From Methyloceanibacter caenitepidi (lineage in GTDB: Bacteria > Pseudomonadota > Alphaproteobacteria > Rhizobiales > Methyloligellaceae), in the NCBI RefSeq assembly GCF_000828475.1, contig NZ_AP014648.1, positions 558,001-622,000 on the forward strand: a DNA stretch of 64,000 bases. Reading direction: 5' to 3'. This document shows positions 55,123 to 62,193 of this stretch, piece after piece (positions within the stretch are counted from its first letter, which is position 1; each line of letters starts with the position of its first letter). The notes beneath the pieces were generated by a model. The model was not told where the DNA came from, ran no database searches, and was given only the letters and a program-made list of their open reading frames with translations. The translations under genes and the position numbers were made by a program.

Positions 55123-58092
55123 CTAATGTGCGGCCTCCCAGTTGTCGGCGGCGCGGGCATCGACCTTCAGCGGGACTTTGAGCTCGAGGGCGGGCGCTGG
55201 CGCGGCTTCCATGATCTCGCGCGCGACCTTCATGGTCTTCTCGGCTTCCTCCTCGGGCGCTTCGAAGATCAGCTCGTCATGGACCTGCAGCAGCATGCGC
55301 GCTTTCAGCCCCGCGTCGCGTAACGCCCCGGGTATACGGATCATGGCGCGGCGGATGATGTCGGCGGCCGAGCCCTGGATCGGCGCATTGATGGCCGCGC
55401 GCTCGTAGTTGCCACGTAGCGATGGGTTCTTCGTGTTGATCTCGGGGTAGTGGACTTTCCGCCCGAACAGCGTCGAGACGTAGCCGGAGTGCCGCGCCTC
55501 TGCCTTCATCTGCTCCATGTAGTCCTTGATGCCGGGGAAGCGCTCGAAATAGGTCTTGATATAGGCGGCCGCTTCCCCGCGCGGGATGCCGAGCTGCGCG
55601 GCGAGCCCCACCGCAGAGATGCCGTAGATAATGCCAAAATTGATCGCCTTGGCGCGCCGGCGCACGCCCGGGTCCATGCCCTCGATGGGCACGCCGAACA
55701 TCTCCGACGCCGTCATGGCGTGGATGTCGAGCCCGTCCGCGAAGGCCTGGCGCAAGGTCGGCGTGTCGGCCATGTGCGCGAGCACGCGCAATTCGATCTG
55801 GCTGTAGTCGGCGCTGATCAGCGTCTTGCCGGGTTCGGCCACGAACGCTTTGCGTATTTCGCGCCCCTCTTTGGTGCGCACGGGAATGTTCTGCAGGTTC
55901 GGCTCTTGGCTGGCGAGGCGTCCCGTCGTGGTCGAGGCCAAGACATAGCGCGTATGCACCCGGCCCGTTTCCTCGTTGATGTAAGCGGGCAGAGCGTCCG
56001 TGTACGTACTTTTCAGCTTCGCGAGCTGCCGCCATTCGAGGATCTTCTGCGGCAGATCGTGACCTGCGGCCGCGAGTTCCTCGAGCGCGGCGGCGTCGGT
56101 GCTCCGGGCGCCGGTCTTAGTCTTGCGCCCGCCCGCCAGGCTCATCTTGTCGAACAGGATTTCGCCGAGCTGCTTGGGCGAACCGATGTTGAAATCCTCG
56201 CCCGCCAGCTCGCGGATCTCGTCTTCGAGCCGCGCGATGGTCTGCGCGAACGAGCCGGAGAGCCGCGCGAGCATGGCCCGGTCCACCTTGATGCCGGCCC
56301 GTTCCATCTCGGCCAACACCGGCTCCAGGGGCCGCTCGAGCGTTTCGTACACGGCCGTCACGCCTTCGGACGGCATGCGCGGCTTCAGCACCATCCACAT
56401 CCGTAAGCCTGCGTCGGCTTCTTCGCCCGCGGCTTCCGTGGCCCGCGCCACGTCGACCTGGTCGAAGGGGATCGCGGACTTGCCGGTGCCGACCACCTCC
56501 TTCTCGGTGAGGCAGGCGTGGCCGAACAGGGCGGCCGTGCGTTTCGGAAGACTGTGGTCCGAGCGCCCCGCATCCAGCGCGTAGGAGATGAGCGTGGGAT
56601 CGTCGACGCTGTCCAGAGCGATGCCGTAACGCCCCAGCACCACCATGGCGGGCTTGGCGTCGGCGATGATCTTCAGCACAGCCTCATCTTCGAGCAGCGG
56701 CTTCAGCAGTTTCAGCGCCTCTACGGGAGGAATTTGCGCAATCTCCGGCCCCCCGCCGAGGTCGAGCCCGTCACCGGCGCGATGGGCCATGGGGATGTAG
56801 GCCGCCTGGCCGGGCGTAAGCGACAGCGCGATGCCGGCGACGTCGGAGGCCATGGGGTCGGCGCGGTCGCGTTTCACCGACAGCGCCACGAAGGCTTGCT
56901 CGCGCGCCGCCTCTAAAAGCTCGGATAGCCGTGCGGTGTCCGTCACGGTCTCGTAGGCAGCGCGGTCGAACGGAATGTCCTCGATCCGGTCCAGGCGCTC
57001 GGCGGCCAGCTCGCGCGGCGATCCGCCCTGAACGGCGATGTCGCGTGAGGGCCCGCTCGCTCCGCGCGGGCTCTGCCGCAACGGATGATCGTAGTCGTCC
57101 TTTTTCTTGCGGGCCGTCTTCTTGGGCTTGTCGAGGCCTTCAGGGACGGGCGCGCCCAGTCCCTCGGCCACCCGCTTCGTCAGCGTGGTGAACTCCATTT
57201 CGCGCATGAAGCCGAGCAGCGCCTCGGGCTCCGGCGCACGCACCGCCGTTTCCGCCAGCGGCACGTCCAGCGGCGTTTGCGTGTCGAGCGTGACGAGCGT
57301 CCGCGACAGGCGCGCTTGATCCGCGAATTCGATCAGGTTCTCGCGGCGCTTCTGCTGCTTGATCTCGGGCGCGCGCGCAAGCAGCGTATCGAGGTCTCCG
57401 TACTCGCCGATCAGCAGGGCAGCTGTCTTGACGCCGATGCCCGGCACGCCCGGCACGTTATCGGACGTGTCGCCTATCAGCGCCTGCACCTCGATGACCT
57501 TGTCGGGCGGCACGCCGAATTTCTCGACGACACCCTCTTCGTCGATCACCTTGTTCTTCATGGTGTCGTACATGACGATACCGGGGCCCACGAGCTGCAT
57601 CAGGTCCTTGTCGGACGAGACGATGGTCACGTCGGCGCCGGCGTTCTTGGCCTCAAGCGCGTAGGTCGCGATCAGATCGTCGGCCTCGTAGCCGAGCTTT
57701 TCGATACACGCCACGTTGAAGGCGCGTACGGCGTCGCGCACCAGCGGGAACTGGGGCACGAGATCCTCGGGTGTCTCCGACCGGTTGGCTTTGTAGCCCT
57801 GGTAGAGGTCGTTGCGGAACGTGTGCTCGGACTTGTCGAAGATCGCCGCTAGATGCGTCGGCGGCGCGAGCTCGTCCGCGTCCCGCAACAGCTTCCACAG
57901 CATCGCGCAGAAGCCATGCACGGCCCCGATGGGCAAGCCGTCCGAGGGGCGCGTCAGGGGCGGCAGCGCGTGGTAGGCGCGGAAGATATAGCCCGAGGCG
58001 TCGATCAGGTAGACGTGGTCGCCAGGTCCCGCAGGCTTGCTAAGTCCCGCAGGCTTGCCTGCGGTCGCGGATTTGGTGGTCTTCGTGGTCAT
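55123..58092 (-). CDS. polA: DNA polymerase I
   Basis: 989 residues from the ATG at 58092. N-terminal 5'-3' exonuclease (YLIDASGYIFRAYHALPP, IVSSDKDLMQLV, IGDTSDNVPGVPGIGVKTAALLI), then a 3'-5' exonuclease-like domain (about 395-600) and the family A polymerase: TTTGRLASQEPNLQNIPVR, motif A ISADYSQIELRVLAH, motif B RRRAKAINFGIIYGIS, motif C QVHDELIFEAP. It works in repair and Okazaki-fragment maturation. The linker at about 325-370 is Arg/Lys-rich and longer than in E. coli. Confidence 0.97.
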   Translation of the reverse strand: MTTKTTKSATAGKPAGLSKPAGPGDHVYLIDASGYIFRAYHALPPLTRPSDGLPIGAVHGFCAMLWKLLRDADELAPPTHLAAIFDKSEHTFRNDLYQGYKANRSETPEDLVPQFPLVRDAVRAFNVACIEKLGYEADDLIATYALEAKNAGADVTIVSSDKDLMQLVGPGIVMYDTMKNKVIDEEGVVEKFGVPPDKVIEVQALIGDTSDNVPGVPGIGVKTAALLIGEYGDLDTLLARAPEIKQQKRRENLIEFADQARLSRTLVTLDTQTPLDVPLAETAVRAPEPEALLGFMREMEFTTLTKRVAEGLGAPVPEGLDKPKKTARKKKDDYDHPLRQSPRGASGPSRDIAVQGGSPRELAAERLDRIEDIPFDRAAYETVTDTARLSELLEAAREQAFVALSVKRDRADPMASDVAGIALSLTPGQAAYIPMAHRAGDGLDLGGGPEIAQIPPVEALKLLKPLLEDEAVLKIIADAKPAMVVLGRYGIALDSVDDPTLISYALDAGRSDHSLPKRTAALFGHACLTEKEVVGTGKSAIPFDQVDVARATEAAGEEADAGLRMWMVLKPRMPSEGVTAVYETLERPLEPVLAEMERAGIKVDRAMLARLSGSFAQTIARLEDEIRELAGEDFNIGSPKQLGEILFDKMSLAGGRKTKTGARSTDAAALEELAAAGHDLPQKILEWRQLAKLKSTYTDALPAYINEETGRVHTRYVLASTTTGRLASQEPNLQNIPVRTKEGREIRKAFVAEPGKTLISADYSQIELRVLAHMADTPTLRQAFADGLDIHAMTASEMFGVPIEGMDPGVRRRAKAINFGIIYGISAVGLAAQLGIPRGEAAAYIKTYFERFPGIKDYMEQMKAEARHSGYVSTLFGRKVHYPEINTKNPSLRGNYERAAINAPIQGSAADIIRRAMIRIPGALRDAGLKARMLLQVHDELIFEAPEEEAEKTMKVAREIMEAAPAPALELKVPLKVDARAADNWEAAH

Positions 58093-58188
58093 GACCGGGC
58101 GACTATAAGGACTGCGGGACGTCCGCGGGAGGGGGAAAGCCCAACGGGCCACAGAAGCGTTGATAGCGCGGTTGCACGGAACGGAAGC

Positions 58189-59853
58189 CTACGATCCGTG
58201 CTCGTCTTCCTTCTCGTCCTTGACATTCCCCGGCGCGAACGCCTTGTCCGGGCCGCCGAAGGTCTCGTCGATATAGCTCCGGAAATATTTCTCGAGCGGC
58301 GGGAAGGCCCGCGCGAAGCGCCGGAAGTCCTTCTGCGCGGTGAACAGCAGCAGGCCGTCCTCGAGCGCTTCGACAAGCCCCGTGCGCAGATGCGATATGA
58401 GCAGGACCCGCTCGCCAAAATGCTCCCCGGGCCCGAACTCTTTTTCGAAATGCTCGCCCGTCTCGGGGTTGTCGATGGTCAGCTTGAAGCGGCCTTTGAT
58501 CACCGTATAGAAGCCGTCGATCAGCATGCCCGGCTCGAACACCTTGTCGCCCTTCCAGAAGTGGATGTAGCGCGTGGCAGGCGCCGGCATGCGCAGCTGC
58601 ACGATGTTCGGGGGCATCACGGCGTTAATCATCCAGTTCAGCCCGACGCGGAACTTCGCGACAAGGCCCGGCAGGAAGGATAGATAGAAGCCTCGCCACA
58701 GCAGCCACGCGAAGATGCCGTGCATCTTGACGCCGTAGACGTCGGCCACGGCCTTACTCATGCCGAGTGAGGCGAGGGAGCCCTTCGACGTGTAGGCAAA
58801 CGGCTTCAGCGGTTCGCCCTTGAGCTTCGCCACGATATTGGCCGCAAGCTGGTAGCCCTCGCGCACCGCAAACTGCGCGGTCTGCGTCGCATAATCGGCC
58901 GGATCGTCTTTTGGATAGTCGTTCAGCGGGATCAGCGCGGCGTCGCCGAGCGCCCAAACATGGTCGTGGCCGGGCACCTGCATAAACCGGTCCGTCTTGA
59001 TGCGCCCCCACTTCATGTCGAGGCCGAGCGCGTCCACAAGCGGATGCGGCCCGTTGCCGATCGTGGCGACGATGGTCGAGGCGTTGATCACACGGTCATT
59101 GGTGAGTTCGACACCGGTGGACGTGGCCGACTTCGTGCCCACGCCGGTCAGGACCTCCACGCCGTTCGCGCGGAGATTTTTCGTGGCGTATTCGGCAAGG
59201 TCCGCCGGAAAGGTCGGCAGGATGCGCGGCGCGAACTCGATGAGATACATACGAATCTCTTCGGGCTTGATGTTGTGGTAGTAGCGCAGCGCGCGGCTGA
59301 TCAGCTCGTTCGTTTCCGCAGCGGTTTCAACACCGGAAAAGCCCGCGCCCACGACAACGAATGTGAGCAACTGGTCCTTGACCAGCGTGTCTGTGGTAAC
59401 GTCCGCGGTCTCCAGGCAGCCGATCACGTGGGTGCGCAGCATATGCGCATCCGTCAGGTCCTTCATGGTCAGGGCGTGGTCCGACATGCCCGGAATGCGG
59501 GCGAGATCCACGCCTGTGCCGAGCGCGATGACGAGCTCGTCGTAAGGCAGCTCTACGGGCGTCATCCGGGCGCCCTGGATCACGATGACGATCTTCCGTT
59601 CGAAATCGATCCCCATGACGCGGGCCTGGCGGATCTGCACCCGGCTCAGGAGTTGCCGCAACGGCACCACGGCGTCCGAAGAGTTCAGGTTCGACGACGC
59701 CACCTCCGGCAGGAGGGGTTGAAACACGAAGTAGTTGTTGTTGTTGATCAGCTCGACATCGACCACGCCGCGTCCGAGCTTCTCTAGGGATTTAGCCGCG
59801 AAGACGCCGCCAAAACCGCCGCCGATAACGATGACCTTCTTTTTGTCCGCCAT
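58189..59853 (-). CDS. Type II NADH dehydrogenase fused to a cyclic-nucleotide-binding-like domain
   Basis: 554 residues from the ATG at 59853. Residues 1 to ~410 are an NDH-2: FAD loop VIVIGGGFGGVFAAKSLEKLG, second Rossmann VVVGAGFSGVETAAE, VWALGDAALIP, and a C-terminal membrane-associating region (GIFAWLLWRGFYLSFLPG). Residues ~425-535 form a cNMP-binding-type beta-roll (FEPGMLIDGFYTVIKG, GEHFGERVLLISHLRTG), keeping FGE (479-481) and Arg490, which contact ribose and phosphate in real cNMP sites. NDH-2 passes electrons from NADH to quinone without proton pumping; the extra domain suggests allosteric control (inference). Confidence 0.88.
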   Translation of the reverse strand: MADKKKVIVIGGGFGGVFAAKSLEKLGRGVVDVELINNNNYFVFQPLLPEVASSNLNSSDAVVPLRQLLSRVQIRQARVMGIDFERKIVIVIQGARMTPVELPYDELVIALGTGVDLARIPGMSDHALTMKDLTDAHMLRTHVIGCLETADVTTDTLVKDQLLTFVVVGAGFSGVETAAETNELISRALRYYHNIKPEEIRMYLIEFAPRILPTFPADLAEYATKNLRANGVEVLTGVGTKSATSTGVELTNDRVINASTIVATIGNGPHPLVDALGLDMKWGRIKTDRFMQVPGHDHVWALGDAALIPLNDYPKDDPADYATQTAQFAVREGYQLAANIVAKLKGEPLKPFAYTSKGSLASLGMSKAVADVYGVKMHGIFAWLLWRGFYLSFLPGLVAKFRVGLNWMINAVMPPNIVQLRMPAPATRYIHFWKGDKVFEPGMLIDGFYTVIKGRFKLTIDNPETGEHFEKEFGPGEHFGERVLLISHLRTGLVEALEDGLLLFTAQKDFRRFARAFPPLEKYFRSYIDETFGGPDKAFAPGNVKDEKEDEHGS

Positions 59854-59961
59854 CTTCTTATTCACCCTCGGCTGCCCAGCCATCTCAGTTTTTGAGCCGC
59901 ATAGGTGACGCCTATGACAAAGCGCGTCAAGTGAGGCATGGGAGCCGGGGTGGCCGCTCCC

Positions 59962-60987
59962 TCACGAGGCCTTTGCCGGCGGGCTCACGGGCGCGGGCTT
60001 CAGCTTGGCCCAATCGGGCCGCTCGAACAGAAAACTGAGGGCCGTGTTGCGGACCAGCCGGTGCAAAATGAGGGGCACGACGACCCCCATGGCGGTCACG
60101 ATGAGAGCGATCAGCCCCGTGTCGAGTCCCGGCGCGACCTTCACGAGCAAAATCCGCGTGGCGGCCATGGGCAGGAAGAAGGCGAGATAGATGACAATCG
60201 AGTGCTCCCCCGAATAGCGGACGAAATCCGCGAGGCCATACCTCCATAGCAGCACGCCCGACGTGATCACGGCGAGTGCCCCCAGGAAGCCCAGGGCCAG
60301 ACCGACGACCGGGAGGGCGGACACCCCGCTGAACACGACCACAGCCTCGAAAACGGCCCATGCGACCAGCAGTGCAGTGGCTTCGCGCGGATGGCGCTGC
60401 ACCGTATCCGCGAACCGGAAGAAGAAGTCCGCGAAAACGTAGCCTGAGTAGAAATAGACGAAACGCGCGCAGAACTCGTCGATCACGATGCTGCCGGTCT
60501 GCACGTCGGCGATCTGCAGCGCTGCCGCCAGGGGCCAAACGATCAGCGGCGAGATGCCACGCGTGAGCTTCGAGACCACGAAGAAGATGGGCAACAGGTA
60601 GATGAACCACAGCGTGCCGAAGGGCTGCACGTAGGACAGCGCATAGGCCTGCGCCACGCCCGCCCAGCCATCCTCCGCGGCGAAGCCGGGCGCCTTGAAG
60701 GCGAATTGGATAGTCACCCACAGAGCGTAGAAATAGGCGAAATGGACGACCTTCGTATCGAGGTATCGGCGCCAGGGCCGGTCGATGACGCGTGTCAGAA
60801 AAAGACCGGAAATCAAGAAAAAATCGGGCATGCGGAAGGGTTTGGCGAAAGCCACCAGCGCGCCCATCCAGCTCGGTTCGCCCGTGGCCTCTTGCACGCC
60901 CAGGGTCGAATGCATCATCACCACCATGATGATGCAGATGCCCTTGGCGTAGTCGACCCACGCAATTCTGTCCGAACCGGTCGTCAC
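59962..60987 (-). CDS. Acyltransferase-3 family membrane protein
   Basis: 341 residues with about ten membrane helices. Opens with RIAWVDYAKGICIIMVVMMHST, containing the catalytic-type His of acyltransferase-3 proteins, followed by FRMPDFFLISGLFLTRVID, another family hallmark, and YSGEHSIVIYLAFFLPM near the end. Such enzymes O-acylate cell-surface sugars or succinoglycan-like polymers, or work as OpgC-type. The acceptor is unknown. Confidence 0.88.
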   Translation of the reverse strand: MTTGSDRIAWVDYAKGICIIMVVMMHSTLGVQEATGEPSWMGALVAFAKPFRMPDFFLISGLFLTRVIDRPWRRYLDTKVVHFAYFYALWVTIQFAFKAPGFAAEDGWAGVAQAYALSYVQPFGTLWFIYLLPIFFVVSKLTRGISPLIVWPLAAALQIADVQTGSIVIDEFCARFVYFYSGYVFADFFFRFADTVQRHPREATALLVAWAVFEAVVVFSGVSALPVVGLALGFLGALAVITSGVLLWRYGLADFVRYSGEHSIVIYLAFFLPMAATRILLVKVAPGLDTGLIALIVTAMGVVVPLILHRLVRNTALSFLFERPDWAKLKPAPVSPPAKAS

Positions 60988-61142
60988 GCGCTCCTGCCTC
61001 CAGTCGCCAGCCAGATCCTCCGGCCTTGTTCCGGGCGGCCCCTGCCTGCCCCAAGATGGGGTACAATACGTCCCAGGTCGGGTTAAGGGGCCGTTGCTTC
61101 GCGATCACGGTTTGGATAGGTTCGCGCACAGATTCCGCGAAA

Positions 61143-61219
<77 letters not shown>

Positions 61220-61298
61220 CCTAAACAATTGATCTAGCTAGATTTTCGTTTGTCGGGAATTTTGTAGAACGGCAATTTTGGCACGTTATAGTGGCTCG

Positions 61299-61481
61299 TT
61301 ATTTTCGCGTGCGCTGCTGCTCCCGCCCAACCTGCCGGCGCGCGGCCATTCGTGCGTTGTCGAGATGCGGGAGCGCCGCCTCGATCGCCTTGGCCGCATG
61401 GCCGCGGGGGATGCCGGCGGCCTCCTGCGCTGCCTTGACCGCCTTCTCGATGTGCTTGCTGACCTCGCTCACCCCTGCCAC
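61299..61481 (-). CDS. Small basic protein at the end of the phage gene run
   Basis: 60 residues from GTG 61481, overlapping the exonuclease 3' end by 13 bp in another frame. It is mostly helical: VSEVSKHIEKAVKAAQEAAG, then AAKAIEAALPHLDNARMAARRQVGR, with a highly basic C-terminus. No family recognised. Overlap-coupling and amphipathic helices favour a real gene. Confidence 0.5.
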   Translation of the reverse strand: MAGVSEVSKHIEKAVKAAQEAAGIPRGHAAKAIEAALPHLDNARMAARRQVGREQQRTRK

Positions 61482-62017
61482 CGCTTGATGTTGAAGAACA
61501 GCTCGCCCTGTTCGATTGCGTCCTCAATAGCGACGTGCGTGTGCTTCCGCTCCGAGAACCATTCCTTCGGCATGTTGCGCTTCGTGGCGTTTCGGTAGCC
61601 GCAGCCGAGCTTGGCCATGGCGTAAGACTTGATATCGAGCGCGGAGAAGCTGAACGGGCTCCGGCCAACGAACCGCATCAAGTACCAATAGACGAAGGTG
61701 AAATCGAAGCCCGCCGGATAGGCGACGAAGACCGGCTTGCCCTCTAGTGAATCGACCCACGCAGCGAACTCACACATGGCATCCTTGGCGGGAAGTTGGC
61801 CCCGCTGCGTCATCTCGTAAGCTTCGGGGTTCTTGGCCCACCACGCCATGGTGTCGGGATCCGGCAACGCCCCTATGATGGGATGGAGATTGCGCTGCCA
61901 ACTCTCGAGCAACGTGCCTTCTTCGTCGAAGGCCGCGGCGCCGAGTGACAGCATCGAATTCGGGCCGGGGATCGGGCCGTCCGTCTCTACGTCCACGCTG
62001 ACATAAATTTCCTTCAC
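61469..62017 (-). CDS. Phage-type 3'-5' exonuclease (DnaQ / RNase T-like)
   Basis: 182 residues from GTG 62017, which overlaps the previous stop as GTGA. DEDD-superfamily motifs: VSVDVETDGPIPGPNSMLSLGAAAFD (ExoI, Asp-x-Glu), FVAYPAGFDFTFVYWYL (ExoII Asp), and HTHVAIEDAIEQGELF (ExoIII His...Asp, DEDDh type). As a stand-alone protein beside a DNA polymerase it may serve as proofreading or degrading nuclease in phage replication. Confidence 0.85.
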   Translation of the reverse strand: MKEIYVSVDVETDGPIPGPNSMLSLGAAAFDEEGTLLESWQRNLHPIIGALPDPDTMAWWAKNPEAYEMTQRGQLPAKDAMCEFAAWVDSLEGKPVFVAYPAGFDFTFVYWYLMRFVGRSPFSFSALDIKSYAMAKLGCGYRNATKRNMPKEWFSERKHTHVAIEDAIEQGELFFNIKRWQG

Positions 62018-62193
62018 TGCTGCGTCCTCTCTTGGGTTCGCTTCATCCGTTCCCGCATTTCCCGGCGCATGGACTCAACGGCCTTCTCCGTCCGGCCGGT
62101 GCGCTCGGCGATCACCGCTGCTGTCAGGCCCGGCTTCGACAGCAGGCACTTCTCCCAGGCCGCCCAGGGGCGGCGGACTTCACCGCGTTTCAC
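62014..62193 (-). CDS. Small helix-turn-helix-like phage protein
   Basis: 59 residues from GTG 62193, which overlaps the polymerase stop as GTGA; its own stop overlaps the exonuclease start as GTGA. The body KPGLTAAVIAERTGRTEKAVESMRREM reads as a Myb/SANT- or HTH-type helix pair (AAVIAERTGRTEKAVESM), and the ends are strongly basic. Possibly DNA binding. The longer frame upstream lies inside the polymerase gene. Confidence 0.6.
   Translation of the reverse strand: MKRGEVRRPWAAWEKCLLSKPGLTAAVIAERTGRTEKAVESMRREMRERMKRTQERTQQ

Noticed and set aside
59927..61129. 400-codon open frame on the minus strand overlapping the acyltransferase
   Set aside because: Different frame of the same strand, Arg/Gly-rich; the 341-residue acyltransferase with ordered membrane helices is the real gene.
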